NCBI GenBank assembly: GCA_001765415.1
Contig: CP017245.1
Span: forward strand, 1,488,001 to 1,552,000
DNA from: Candidatus Melainabacteria bacterium MEL.A1
Lineage (GTDB): Bacteria > Cyanobacteriota > Vampirovibrionia > Gastranaerophilales > Gastranaerophilaceae
Length of the DNA: 64,000 bases
Direction of reading: 5' to 3'
Positions 34,335 through 43,290 of the stretch are shown here, piece after piece; positions within the stretch are counted from its first letter, which is position 1; each line of letters starts with the position of its first letter. The notes under the pieces are model-generated. The model made no database searches. It had not been told where the DNA came from and worked only from the letters and a program-made list of their open reading frames with translations. A program made the position numbers and the translations under genes.

Positions 34335-34372
34335 ATAAGTTTAAAATAGGCTTAAACCCTGTCATAATGCCT

Positions 34373-34397
34373 CTATGCTATGCTATGCTATGCTATG
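34373..34397 (+). repeat. CTATG pentanucleotide tandem repeat, five copies
   Basis: Five perfect units between the upstream motif and the probable promoter or leader of the 34475 gene. Changes in copy number would alter spacing but not a reading frame. Confidence 0.9.
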
Positions 34398-34474
34398 TGG
34401 CGCACTGTGTCAAACTTTTCCACGTTAATGTTTTTATAAAAGAGTAAGGGAAACGAAAAGAAAGGTTGGATTAA

Positions 34475-34831
34475 ATGGCACTAAGTAAAATTTTAAGTAA
34501 TGGTTTGAAAGCTCTCTCATCAACAGAAAGATTTGGCAAAACAGTTGTAACTAAAACAAATGTTTTAAACAAAGAAGGGAAAGCAGTTATTTCAAGAGTA
34601 AAATGGACTTTCCCAGGACAAGCTGAATTTAGAAGTCAAGAGACATATTATCATCTTGGTGGAGATTTAAAAACAGGTGTAAAGAAAGAATTTGCTGCTT
34701 TGGAAAAAGATATTTTTGGTAAACCAAAATATATACAAGAAGCTACATACGTAAAATCTCCTTCCGCAAAAGACTGGCAAGATGTAGGAGCTAATAAGCA
34801 TTATGACTGGGGGCAAGGTTATTACGCATAA
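34475..34831 (+). CDS. hypothetical protein, 118 aa
   Basis: No family recognised. Basic N-terminus (MALSKILSNGLKAL) without a signal peptide, then an aromatic-rich domain ending in WDxGQGYY-like text (YDWGQGYYA). AGAAAGG precedes ATG. Upstream it shares two elements with the 43360 gene: TGTTACGAAATGTAA about 160 bp away, and AATGTTTTTATA-AAGAGTAAG close to the start. A monocistronic transcript with its own terminator at 34851-34890. Probably a lineage-specific protein of the same regulon as 43360. Confidence 0.65.
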   Translation: MALSKILSNGLKALSSTERFGKTVVTKTNVLNKEGKAVISRVKWTFPGQAEFRSQETYYHLGGDLKTGVKKEFAALEKDIFGKPKYIQEATYVKSPSAKDWQDVGANKHYDWGQGYYA

Positions 34832-34850
34832 ATTTTAAGCAGTAAGAAAG

Positions 34851-34890
34851 ATGAAAGGCTTGGGAAACTATATTTCTCAAGCCTTTCATT
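34851..34890 (+). terminator. terminator of the 34475 gene
   Basis: TGAAAGGCTTG and CAAGCCTTTCA arms with an inner loop, soon after the stop codon. The 3' T tract is short. Confidence 0.65.
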
Positions 34891-34919
34891 ATGTGCTTGC
34901 ATCTTATTGTTGTGACTAT

Positions 34920-34986
34920 CTCGCCCCTTGTGGGAGAGAAGAAATTTCTTAGCGAATAATATGAGCTTAGAAATTTCAGAGAGGGG
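34920..34986. repeat. inverted repeat with CTCGCCCCTTGTG module
   Basis: GAAATTTCTTAGC (34941-34953) and GCTTAGAAATTTC (34965-34977) are inverted copies with one mismatch. They are flanked by TCTCGCCCCTTGTGGGAGAG and AGAGAGGGG. The CTCGCCCCTTGTG part recurs at 32322. Confidence 0.6.
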
Positions 34987-35081
34987 TAAAATTAATTACT
35001 GAAGTTTTTCTCAAATAAGTTATTATTCTTTTATAAGTGATAGTATGATTTTGGCAACGGAATAATTTGCCATCTGTTATA

Positions 35082-36428
35082 CTATATCTCCACTCCTCTC
35101 ATCATATCGACGAGAGTTTGAATGGTTGTATCCATACTAACAATATCGGAAGTTCTTTGTTGCAAGAACGCATTAATTTTTGGCATCATCTCAATTGCTG
35201 TATCAAGTCTAGGGTTAGTTCCGGGTTGATACATTCCAACGTCAATCAAATCTTTGTTTTCTCTATACAACGCCATAATTGTACGCATTTTACCGGCGGC
35301 TTCTTTGTGTTCAGGTGTAACAATAGATGACATCAACCTTGAAATACTTCCGAGAACGTCAATTGCCGGATAATGGTTCATTTCGGCAACTTTTCTTGAC
35401 AAGAAAATGTGACCGTCAACAATACCACGCACAATATCTACAATCGGATCCGAAATGTCATCACCTTCCATTAATACTGTATAAAGAGCTGTTACAGAAC
35501 CTTTTGGGCTATTCCCTGCTCGCTCAAGAACTTTTTGTAGCCAAGAGAAAATTGATGGCGGATAACCTTTCATTGTTGGAGGTTCGCCTAGTGATAACCC
35601 AACTTCACGCCCTGCCATTGCACAACGTGTTACGGTATCAGTCATCAAGAAAACTTTTTTACCCTGATCTCTAAAGTATTCACAAACTGCGGTTGCAGTT
35701 AACAAAGCTTTTTGCCTAATCAATGGTGGTTGGTCGCCTGTTGAGCAAACAAGAACAGATTTTGCCATACCTTTTTCGCCAAGTGCATCTTCAACAAACT
35801 CTTTAACCTCACGCCCACGTTCTCCGATTAACGCAACTACGTTTACATCTGCATCAGAGTTTCTGGCAATCATACCGAGTAATGTACTTTTCCCAACTCC
35901 AGAGCCTGCAAATAATCCTAAACGTTGTCCGCAACCCATTGTCATGCAGCTATCAATTGCCCGAACTCCTGTTGAAAACACTTCTGTAATAATTGGTCTT
36001 TCAAAAGGTCCGGGTGGGGGTCCTTCTACCGGTCGCCATGTCGCTCCGGTTGTGTCAAGCGGTTTGCCGTCAATCGGTTCTCCCATCGGGTTAATCAATC
36101 TTCCTAAAAGGAAATCTCCAACTGGAATTGTGATAGGTCTACCGGTAGATGTAACAAGACTACCTTGCCCGATACCTTCGCCATCATAGAGCAAAAGTAA
36201 TTGAGCAACTTCACCTTTAAAAGCTTGAACTTCTGCCGGTTTTCGTCTGCCGTCTTTTGTTTCGATGTAGCATAAATCTCCAACTTTCAAGCCTGGAAGT
36301 TTTACTTCTACGGTCAAGCCCAACAATTTAGAAACCGTTCCTTTGAAACGATATAATTCGGTTTCTTCTAACTTGTTTATGATTTTATCTTTTAAGTCAG
36401 TCAGTTTGCTTGTATCTAATCCATCCAT
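35082..36428 (-). CDS. fliI: FliI/YscN-type (flagellar/type III secretion) ATPase
   Basis: 448-residue F1-like ATPase of the FliI/YscN branch: N-terminal beta-barrel (about 25-95), LGRLINPMGEPIDG, Walker A GSGVGKST (175-182), IGERGREVKEF (201-211), LMTDTVTRCAMAGREVGLSLGEPP-type stretch near 250-275, MEGDDISDPI, and a C-terminal helical domain. It energises or primes export of flagellar or T3S substrates. Full length with all catalytic motifs. No fliH, fliJ, fliF or hook genes adjoin it. Its only possible partner in the window is the FlhA-C-like protein at 13920. Confidence 0.9.
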   Translation of the reverse strand: MDGLDTSKLTDLKDKIINKLEETELYRFKGTVSKLLGLTVEVKLPGLKVGDLCYIETKDGRRKPAEVQAFKGEVAQLLLLYDGEGIGQGSLVTSTGRPITIPVGDFLLGRLINPMGEPIDGKPLDTTGATWRPVEGPPPGPFERPIITEVFSTGVRAIDSCMTMGCGQRLGLFAGSGVGKSTLLGMIARNSDADVNVVALIGERGREVKEFVEDALGEKGMAKSVLVCSTGDQPPLIRQKALLTATAVCEYFRDQGKKVFLMTDTVTRCAMAGREVGLSLGEPPTMKGYPPSIFSWLQKVLERAGNSPKGSVTALYTVLMEGDDISDPIVDIVRGIVDGHIFLSRKVAEMNHYPAIDVLGSISRLMSSIVTPEHKEAAGKMRTIMALYRENKDLIDVGMYQPGTNPRLDTAIEMMPKINAFLQQRTSDIVSMDTTIQTLVDMMRGVEI

Positions 36429-36475
36429 AAAATTATTATAATTGCGAATTATATTTTTTTCAATTTATTTACATA

Positions 36476-37603
36476 TTAATTGAATTTTGTTTCCATTGAT
36501 TTTTTTAATTTGTCTGTAACTTCCCTGTAGTCAATAGTTACAGGTGTTGGTTTTGATGTTTTTATTATTTTTAAAAATATTTTAGAATTTTTGGGTTTTT
36601 CACCATCAAGAAAATATTTTGAATTTGCAACATCATACCTTGCAGGAACTATTAAACCGCTTGTAGTAAATTTTTCACTACTTTCTTTCGAGGATAAATA
36701 TTCAATAAGTTTTTGTGCTTCTTGCTTGTGTTGAGAAGATTTTGCAATTGCCCAACCTGATGCATCAAGTTGAACAATACTCCCTTTTTCTCCGTTTGGA
36801 AATTGAACAATGTCCCAATCAAATTTAGCTTCTTCTCTCAATTTGGGAACCATCCATCTGCCGGAGATATACATTCCGATTTTTTGTTGTAAAAACATTT
36901 GAGCCATTGTAGCACTCGCACTTTCAGATTTTAAAGGAGCTACATGGTACTTTTTTCTTAAATCTGCATAAAAATTCAAACCGTCTTGAGAGCCTTTTTG
37001 TTTGATTTCAGAAGGCAAAATTCCGCCATCGTTGCTCATCAGATATGGAAGATAAAACAGCGGATCTTCTTCAAAGCTTATCCCAAAAACACCATTCCCA
37101 GTCAAATTTTGTGCAGTTTTTAAAAATTCTGAATAAGTCCAATTTGAATTTGGGTATTTTATGTGCTTTTTGTCAAACAAATCTTTGTTGTAAAAAACGA
37201 CTAAATTTGAAACATCTCTTGGGATTGCGTATAATTTCCCGTTCCAAGATAATGCTTGCAAAGCTTGCTGGTAGTACTCATCTTGAGGAACTTGTAATTC
37301 TTCCAAAAGATTGGCGTTTGCGTATATTGGGAGATATAAGTTATTTATAAAAATCACATCCGGTGCGGTGTTTGAAGCAAATAAAAGGTGAATTTTTTGA
37401 AAATAATTTTGAGGGATGTGCATAAAATTTACTTTTATATCCGGATTTGCTTTTTCAAAATCATTTAAAATCGGTTTTAGTATATCAATTTCAGATTTTG
37501 ATCCCCAGCTTGCAAACTCAATTGTTGTATGATTATCTTTTTGTGAACACCCGCAAAGCAATGTTGATAATAATAAAATCGGAATAACTTTTTTTATAAA
37601 CAT
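36476..37603 (-). CDS. extracellular solute-binding lipoprotein (sugar ABC transporter type)
   Basis: 375 residues from ATG 37603, which gives a clean lipoprotein signal (MFIKKVIPILLLSTLLCGC, lipid Cys19). An upstream TTG at 37642 would add 13 charged residues that spoil the signal, so the shorter start is preferred though its SD is weak. Family 1 binding protein: IEFASWGSKSEIDILKPILN, FEKANPDIKVNFMHIP, APDVIFINN, YAIPRDVSNLVVFYNKDLFD, GRWMVPKL. It delivers a sugar or oligosaccharide to an ABC permease; no permease gene is adjacent. Confidence 0.85.
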   Translation of the reverse strand: MFIKKVIPILLLSTLLCGCSQKDNHTTIEFASWGSKSEIDILKPILNDFEKANPDIKVNFMHIPQNYFQKIHLLFASNTAPDVIFINNLYLPIYANANLLEELQVPQDEYYQQALQALSWNGKLYAIPRDVSNLVVFYNKDLFDKKHIKYPNSNWTYSEFLKTAQNLTGNGVFGISFEEDPLFYLPYLMSNDGGILPSEIKQKGSQDGLNFYADLRKKYHVAPLKSESASATMAQMFLQQKIGMYISGRWMVPKLREEAKFDWDIVQFPNGEKGSIVQLDASGWAIAKSSQHKQEAQKLIEYLSSKESSEKFTTSGLIVPARYDVANSKYFLDGEKPKNSKIFLKIIKTSKPTPVTIDYREVTDKLKKSMETKFN

Positions 37604-37665
37604 CTCAAAATATTTTTCAAGACGACAAAACTCAATCTTCAACTTTTAGCCCTTTATATGTATTG

Positions 37666-39642
37666 TTATAATTCGATTAGCACACCCATTTTGTTGTTAT
37701 TAACTTCTACAAGAGATTTAAAATCGCCCGCCTTTACCATATAAACGTTAGCGTTATCGTGTCTTACTTGTATTGGGTTTGTAACATTTGAATTAAATCT
37801 TTTTAATACGAACACTTCGTCGTTAACTTTTCCGATTAATGCAGATTTCCCATCAAGGTTTACGATGTAGAAACCTTTATTGTTATCAATGTTGTAACCA
37901 GATTTTACTATTAATCCGTTCAAGTATGAAGTTTTTGAATCATTACGCAATTTTGTAATCGGGTTTGTTAAAGGTTTTGTAACTGTTTGTTTTTGTTGTT
38001 TTGGAGTGTTTGTAGGTTTGATTTTTTTTGCAACCGGTTGAGGTGCAGTTTGAACTTGAGGTTGTTGTTTTGGTCTTTTAGCCTCTTGTTCTTTGTCAAT
38101 AATTGAGAAAAACTCATCAACTGAAGACATAATATAGTCAGAGTTGTCATATTTAATTCTGTTTCTGTCAACATCTGCAACATCAAGGTTTGCATCTTTT
38201 AATCTTCTTGGGTTGGTGTGAAGAATAGAACTACCCAACTCTACGTTTTTCTGTTCGTGCAGAGGTAGAGCATTCTCATATTTTTTAAATCTGCTCTTAA
38301 TTTTATCTCTGCTTGTTGTGTCAAGAGAAGCTCTTTGAGTGTCAAAAGCTTTGAATTTAATAGATTTTTGGATTGCATCATCTTCACTTTCAACAATTTC
38401 AGGTTCAATTTCCACAGGGCGAACTTTTGAAACTTGAGAAACCATTTTTTCAAGTTCTTGGCGTTTTTTGTTCAATTTTCTAACAGGTTCAGCCGGAGTT
38501 TTGATGAATGTGTATGTTCCTTTGTTATTAGCACGAGGAACAGGTTTTGCTGACGCATCTAAGTATCTTTGGTATTTTTCTTGCCAAGACAACTCGTCAT
38601 TATCTGTTATATTATTATATTTAAAGTTTTCTGTTTCAGCGTGATTTTGCGCAAGTTGCTCAACAAATGAAGCTTGAGTCTCTTTTGTTGCCGCTGCAAT
38701 TGCGCCAAGTATTTTCAAAACAAACATTAAACCAAATAGTGATGCAATTGTTATTCCGATAGGTTTAATTGCTTTTTTTGCTTTGTGTTTAAGTGTTGCC
38801 AAAATTGAAGATTTTTCAACTTTAGGCATTTCGTTTATATCTTTTACTTCTAAGTCAGGAGTGTTGTTTGAGATATCAACCTGAGCGTTTTGAGTTGTTG
38901 TAAGCGTTTTTTCAGGAACTTGTTCAACAATTTTTTCTTGTTTAACTTCTTGAATTAATTCCGCTAATTGCGCACGTCTTGTTTGGCGGTCTTTATTTTC
39001 TTTTACAGATTGTGGATTAACTTCTGTTAAAGTAATTTTTGGCGCAGTTGATTGTTTTTTCACTCCTTTATTAGAATTACTTAGTTCTTTGTTAGGTGCT
39101 ATAGTTGATTTTTTCGCAACAGGGGCAGAAGCCTTGTTAACAGTAACCTCTGTCTTTTGAATTTGTTTTGGTTCTGTTCTGCCTATACTATTTTTAACTG
39201 CATTTGCTTGCGCAATCAAAGTTTTGTATTCTTTTTGCTCTTCTGTTATAGGAGTAGTTTTTTGTGCGCTTGTTTTAATATCAAGTGGTTTGGTTGTAAT
39301 TAATGTAACTTTTGTGTAACCGCCATTTGTGTCATTAACGGTTTTTACATCAACATTTGATACCAAATCTCTAACGCCACTTAAATTAGATGCGCTATAG
39401 CCTGAACTTTGAACTTTTGGAATAAGAATTACATATTTGTTGTCAGATTTTTTTCTAACCATAACGTTGTCATTATAGCCATTTGACGTAAATAATGTAA
39501 CATTAACGGAATTTGGAGATGATTTCTTCAAATCAAGTTGCACAAGATTGTTGTTGCTATTGGCAAATGTTCCTGTTACAGGTGCATTCGCAAGAGCAAG
39601 CAATAATGCTATACCTATTATTCTAGATTTTTTCACTGCCAT
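37666..39642 (-). CDS. envelope protein with AMIN-like N-terminal domain
   Basis: 658 residues. Signal peptide (KKSRIIGIALLLALANAPVTGTFA), then an AMIN-like beta domain (about 32-125; LVQLDLKKSSPNSVNVTLFT, SGYSASNLSGVRDLVS), a long Lys/Thr/Gln-rich disordered region, one central membrane helix (about 293-318, IGITIASLFGLMFVLKILGA), more disorder with Gln-rich repeats (PKQQPQVQTAPQP), and a C-terminal beta domain (SYLNGLIVKSGYNIDNNKG). It probably spans the inner membrane and links envelope layers. AMIN domains occur in amidases and secretins; the specific role is unknown. Confidence 0.6.
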   Translation of the reverse strand: MAVKKSRIIGIALLLALANAPVTGTFANSNNNLVQLDLKKSSPNSVNVTLFTSNGYNDNVMVRKKSDNKYVILIPKVQSSGYSASNLSGVRDLVSNVDVKTVNDTNGGYTKVTLITTKPLDIKTSAQKTTPITEEQKEYKTLIAQANAVKNSIGRTEPKQIQKTEVTVNKASAPVAKKSTIAPNKELSNSNKGVKKQSTAPKITLTEVNPQSVKENKDRQTRRAQLAELIQEVKQEKIVEQVPEKTLTTTQNAQVDISNNTPDLEVKDINEMPKVEKSSILATLKHKAKKAIKPIGITIASLFGLMFVLKILGAIAAATKETQASFVEQLAQNHAETENFKYNNITDNDELSWQEKYQRYLDASAKPVPRANNKGTYTFIKTPAEPVRKLNKKRQELEKMVSQVSKVRPVEIEPEIVESEDDAIQKSIKFKAFDTQRASLDTTSRDKIKSRFKKYENALPLHEQKNVELGSSILHTNPRRLKDANLDVADVDRNRIKYDNSDYIMSSVDEFFSIIDKEQEAKRPKQQPQVQTAPQPVAKKIKPTNTPKQQKQTVTKPLTNPITKLRNDSKTSYLNGLIVKSGYNIDNNKGFYIVNLDGKSALIGKVNDEVFVLKRFNSNVTNPIQVRHDNANVYMVKAGDFKSLVEVNNNKMGVLIEL

Positions 39643-39777
39643 TTTCTACCGTTAAAATTTTTCCCTTATATTATATAATACTTTGAGTGTTAAAAAATTG
39701 CCAATTTGTTAAAATTTTGTGCTTTTATGTTACAATTTATGAAGAAATTATAGCATAAATTATAGGAAATGTATCGT

Positions 39778-40668
39778 ATGAAAAGCGGATTTACTGCAAT
39801 TATTGGAAGACCAAATGTTGGAAAATCAACATTATTAAACCAAATATTAGGACAAAAGATAGTTATAGCAACAGACAAAGCACAAACTACAAGAAAAAGA
39901 ATTAAAGGAATTTACACAACAGAAAAAGGTCAAATTGTTTTTATAGACACTCCGGGAGTGCATAAGCCATTGAATAAGTTGGGTGAATTTTTGTTAGAAG
40001 AATCCAAAATGGCAGTTCCAGATGCTGATTTAATCTTATTTTTAGTAGATGGTTCAGAGCCTGCAGGAAAAGGTGATAAATGGATTGCGCAAAATATTTT
40101 GCAAACGCAAATTCCGGTTGTTATTGTAATGAACAAAGTTGATAAACTAAAAAAAATAGAAAAAGTTGAAGAAAATTTATTAACTTATAAACTTTTGTTT
40201 GAAAAGAATTATCCTGTTGTAAAAATTTCCGCTAAAACTGGGCGAAATATTGATACGTTGATTAAGAATATATACAAATATCTTCCAGATGGCGATTTAT
40301 TGTATCCGGAAGATGTTGTAACAGAAGAAACGATGCGAGATGTTACAGAAGAAGTAATCCGAGAAAAAATCTTGTTAAACACGTCAGATGAAATTCCACA
40401 TTCTGTGGCAGTAAAAATCGAAAGTTATACTGAAAGTGACGACATTGATAGAATTTATGCCTCAATTTATTGTGAAACCAAAAGCCAAAAAGGTATTTTG
40501 ATAGGTAAAGGTGGAAATCTTCTCAAAAAAATTGGAACAGAAGCTCGTATAGAGTTAGAAAAAATCGTTGAAAAGAAAATCTTTTTGGGTTTGGAAGTCA
40601 AAATAGATAAAGATTGGCGTAAAAAACAAAAATCTTTGAAAAACTTTGGCTACGAAAACGAAAAATAA
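39778..40668 (+). CDS. era: GTPase Era
   Basis: 296 residues when started at ATG 39778, for which AGGAA is well spaced (9 nt); ATG 39769 is too close to it. GTPase motifs: GRPNVGKS (10-17), DTPG (VFIDTPGVH), NKVD. The C-terminal KH domain holds GILIGKGGNLLKKIG and binds the 3' end of 16S rRNA during 30S maturation. Preceded by an extended -10 element (TGTTACAAT, 39729-39736). Convergent with the response regulator gene, with no gap. Confidence 0.93.
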   Translation: MKSGFTAIIGRPNVGKSTLLNQILGQKIVIATDKAQTTRKRIKGIYTTEKGQIVFIDTPGVHKPLNKLGEFLLEESKMAVPDADLILFLVDGSEPAGKGDKWIAQNILQTQIPVVIVMNKVDKLKKIEKVEENLLTYKLLFEKNYPVVKISAKTGRNIDTLIKNIYKYLPDGDLLYPEDVVTEETMRDVTEEVIREKILLNTSDEIPHSVAVKIESYTESDDIDRIYASIYCETKSQKGILIGKGGNLLKKIGTEARIELEKIVEKKIFLGLEVKIDKDWRKKQKSLKNFGYENEK

Positions 40669-41364
40669 TTATATATTTAATTTATAACCGCCACCATAGA
40701 TTGTTTCAATGTATTTTTTGCCATCAGAAATTTTATCAATTTTACTTCTCAAATGTCTGATATGAACTCGGATTGTTTCAATATCGTCATCCGGAGAATA
40801 TCCCCAAATGTCTTTCAATAACTGAGCAGAAGATACCATATTACCATGATTTTGGAATAAAAGGTTGAAAATTTCAAATTCAATCGGAGTTAATTTTGTT
40901 TGTTTTTCTCCGATTTTTACACTATAAAGTTCCGGTAATAATGTGACGTTTTCAAGGGTTAACAGCTCTCTTGTAGATGCACTTGCCGGAATTTGGTGAG
41001 ATCTTTTTAATAATGCCCTAACTCTAACTTGCAATTCTTCCATTTCAAATGGTTTTACCAAATAATCGTCTACTCCGATGTCAAAACCTTTTACTTTGTC
41101 ATTGATTTGCGATAATGCAGTCAACATTAAAATTGGGATATACTGTGTTTCATCATTTTTTCTAATTCTTTGGGCGACAGTGTAACCGTCAACGTCTGGC
41201 ATCATTACATCAAGAATTACAAGAGAAGGTCTTTCTTGTTTGCATAATGCAAAACCTTTCACTCCGTCATATGCCTGAACTACTTTGTATCCGCACAATT
41301 CAAGGTTAACTTTTATAAGTTCATTTATTGCTAAATCGTCATCAATTACCAAAATTTTATTCAT
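40669..41364 (-). CDS. OmpR/PhoB-family response regulator (orphan)
   Basis: 231 residues. Receiver domain (1-120) with the acidic pair D8-D9, phospho-acceptor Asp52 (VILDVMMPD), Thr82 (MLTAL) and Lys104 (LVKPF), then a winged-helix DNA-binding domain (about 135-230; LTPIEFEIFNLLFQNHG, DIETIRVHIRHLRSKI, IYGGGYKL). No sensor kinase gene lies next to it. It may be comparable to the cyanobacterial RpaA/RpaB/NblR-type regulators, but I cannot tell which. ATG start with no strong SD. Confidence 0.9.
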   Translation of the reverse strand: MNKILVIDDDLAINELIKVNLELCGYKVVQAYDGVKGFALCKQERPSLVILDVMMPDVDGYTVAQRIRKNDETQYIPILMLTALSQINDKVKGFDIGVDDYLVKPFEMEELQVRVRALLKRSHQIPASASTRELLTLENVTLLPELYSVKIGEKQTKLTPIEFEIFNLLFQNHGNMVSSAQLLKDIWGYSPDDDIETIRVHIRHLRSKIDKISDGKKYIETIYGGGYKLNI

Positions 41365-41588
41365 ATTTGAATTTTATATATAAAACAAAAAAAATACAAC
41401 ACTTTTTGTTAAAAAATATTAATAAAAATAGTCTGTTCGAATAATACAATATAAGGTCTTTTCAGGTATATTTATATGAAAAGATTTGTAAATAAATGCA
41501 GAAAAAGTGTAAAATTTACATATTTTCGGATTTTTATTGTATTATGTTAATTGCGTAAGCAAATTTGTTAAAAATAATATACATTTAT

Positions 41589-41612
41589 AGGAGGCACATG
41601 AATTGGCAGTAA
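41589..41612 (+). promoter_or_regulatory. speD SD with overlapping mini-ORF MNWQ
   Basis: AGGAGG (41589-41594) serves TTG 41603 at 8 nt. An out-of-frame ATG at 41598 opens a four-codon ORF (MNWQ, stop 41610-41612) across the true start, which may lower or regulate initiation. Confidence 0.4.
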
Positions 41613-42055
41613 CATCACCATTTACAGCATTTAAGAACGGTAAAAAAGAAATCCACTTAGGACAACATGTTTTAGCAGAATTTTTTGAATGTGATCCGAA
41701 CACATTGAATAGTTTAGATAAAGTAGAAAAATATATGGTGGATGCCGCCCTTGAATGTGGTGCTACTGTTGTTCAAAAATGTTTCCATATGTTTAATCCG
41801 TATGGGGTTTCAGGAGTTGTAATTATTTCTGAAAGCCATCTTGCAATTCATACTTGGCCGGAATTGGGTTATGCTGCGGTTGATTTGTTTACTTGTGGTG
41901 ACAAGTGTGATCCAAAAGTTTCATATGAGTTTTTGAAGAAAAAATTCAATTCTAAAAAAGCAACTTTCTCAGAATTAAAAAGAGGTATTATTGATGAAGA
42001 AACTCTTAAAGTTGCTGAAAAACCTTTTGAAATTATGCAACAATTCGCAGACTAG
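41603..42055 (+). CDS. speD: S-adenosylmethionine decarboxylase proenzyme (SpeD/SpeH)
   Basis: 150 residues. Makes decarboxylated S-adenosylmethionine, the aminopropyl donor for spermidine. The chain self-cleaves at Glu77-Ser78 (ISESHLAIHTWPE) to create the pyruvoyl group. Other family text: LGQHVLAEFFECDP, KCFHMFNPYGVSGVV, YAAVDLFTCGD. The TTG start at 41603 is chosen because AGGAGG is 8 nt upstream. About 16 extra N-terminal residues compared with the usual start near LGxH. Followed by a terminator, so monocistronic; no speE is adjacent. Confidence 0.92.
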   Translation: MAVTSPFTAFKNGKKEIHLGQHVLAEFFECDPNTLNSLDKVEKYMVDAALECGATVVQKCFHMFNPYGVSGVVIISESHLAIHTWPELGYAAVDLFTCGDKCDPKVSYEFLKKKFNSKKATFSELKRGIIDEETLKVAEKPFEIMQQFAD

Positions 42056-42099
42056 GAATGTGTCGTTCCATCCGACCATCAGATTATAAAAACAGTTTA

Positions 42100-42133
42100 A
42101 AAATACCATCTATTATTATAGGTGGTATTTTTA
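42100..42133 (+). terminator. terminator of speD
   Basis: AAAATACCA...TGGTATTTTT stem with an inner loop, 45 bp after the stop codon. Confidence 0.75.
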
Positions 42134-42284
42134 GTTATAAGTTTTCCCCGAAATGCGCTTATCGCCTTATCGCCTTTTTGCCTTATCAACTTATTCTCTT
42201 ATTGTTAATTCATGTAAAAAATTTGACAAAACCACATGACAATAAAGTTCTCTTTTAATAGAATTGTTTTATTAGGGGGTAGAA

Positions 42285-42764
42285 ATGCCGGAAGATTTAA
42301 TAGAAAAAAAATCAAATTTTGACTTAACTTCAAGAAGTGCTTTTTCAAATAATGAAGAAGTTTTTACATCTCGCTCTTATGCAGCGTTGTTGGCAAAAAA
42401 TACAATTCCATACTTTCATAAAAAAGTTGCTGATAATTATATAATTATTAAAAAAGTTTTTAAGTTTCAAGCGGTTATGCCAAGAATTTCTAATGTAGAA
42501 AAAGCTCTTTTGGCTAAATACGATTTTAATACCCTTGAATACACAACAGTGAAACAAATGTATGAAGAATTAGCATTGTTGCAAAAATGGTCAATGTCGC
42601 AGGATGAAGAATTGAAAAAAGATTCTGATGCGATATTAGAAATTAGAACAAAAGAATTGAAATTCATTGTTGCGACAAGCTACGCAAATATTTCAAATGA
42701 AATTTATAAAGGCTATTTGGCCTTAGAAAACTACTTTATAGAAATCAGCAAATATAATGACTAA
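42285..42764 (+). CDS. hypothetical protein, 159 aa
   Basis: Unrecognised, mostly helical and charged, with no signal peptide or membrane helix. The middle holds ISNVEKALLAKYDFNTLEYT and a KQMYEELALLQKWSMSQDEE helix. AGGGGGTAGAA before ATG is a strong SD. Its stop overlaps the convergent XRE gene by 4 bp. No context hint to function. Confidence 0.6.
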   Translation: MPEDLIEKKSNFDLTSRSAFSNNEEVFTSRSYAALLAKNTIPYFHKKVADNYIIIKKVFKFQAVMPRISNVEKALLAKYDFNTLEYTTVKQMYEELALLQKWSMSQDEELKKDSDAILEIRTKELKFIVATSYANISNEIYKGYLALENYFIEISKYND

Positions 42765-43084
42765 TCGCTAATTGTTGCTTTTATAAGTTTGTAGATAGTT
42801 TCGATTTTTTCTCTATCTTTGAGATTTTGGATATCAGAGATTATTTCACAAACCAATTCTTCTTGAGGTTTGATATGGTCAAATGCGAACAAATCTGCAC
42901 AAGAAACATCCAACACTTCGACAATTTTTTCTAAAGTGTCAGCAGTCAAAAAGTTTTCCCCATTTTCAATTCCACAAAGAGTTCTAGTTGCGATATCTAT
43001 CTTTTCAGCGAGTTGCTCTTGTGTATAACCATGTTTTTGTCTAACTCTTTTTATTTTTGCGCCTAATTGCTTTTTTATGTTCAC
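42761..43084 (-). CDS. XRE-family HTH regulator
   Basis: 107 residues: N-terminal HTH_3 domain (LGAKIKRVRQKHGYTQEQLA, then EKIDIATRTLCGIENGENFL) plus a C-terminal helical tail of about 40 residues (EELVCEIISDIQNLKDREKI) for dimerisation. It differs from the two prepilin-linked XRE proteins by having this tail. Convergent with the 159-aa gene and divergent from the 43360 gene by 275 bp. Target unknown. Confidence 0.85.
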   Translation of the reverse strand: MNIKKQLGAKIKRVRQKHGYTQEQLAEKIDIATRTLCGIENGENFLTADTLEKIVEVLDVSCADLFAFDHIKPQEELVCEIISDIQNLKDREKIETIYKLIKATISD

Positions 43085-43195
43085 GATATTTAACCTCTAG
43101 TTTATTCTAAAAGATAATATTGAATTTCTAAACGGTACATTGCTGCGTTAATAAGTGAACAAAACGAAATGAAATATCGTAATAAACCCGAAATA

Positions 43196-43210
43196 TGTTG
43201 CGAAATGTAA
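43196..43210 (+). promoter_or_regulatory. TGTTGCGAAATGTAA motif
   Basis: 164 bp before the 43360 start; a one-base variant of the motif at 34318. Confidence 0.45.
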
Positions 43211-43290
43211 AGTGTTGAAATCCTTGATATAACTGATATATAAAAAATATATGAAATTTAACCTCATATTTATGCAATTTTAAGATATAA

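Noticed and set aside
41476..41550. Small plus-strand ORF MKRFVNKCRKS before speD
   Set aside because: 24 codons, no SD, in very AT-rich spacer; no supporting signal.
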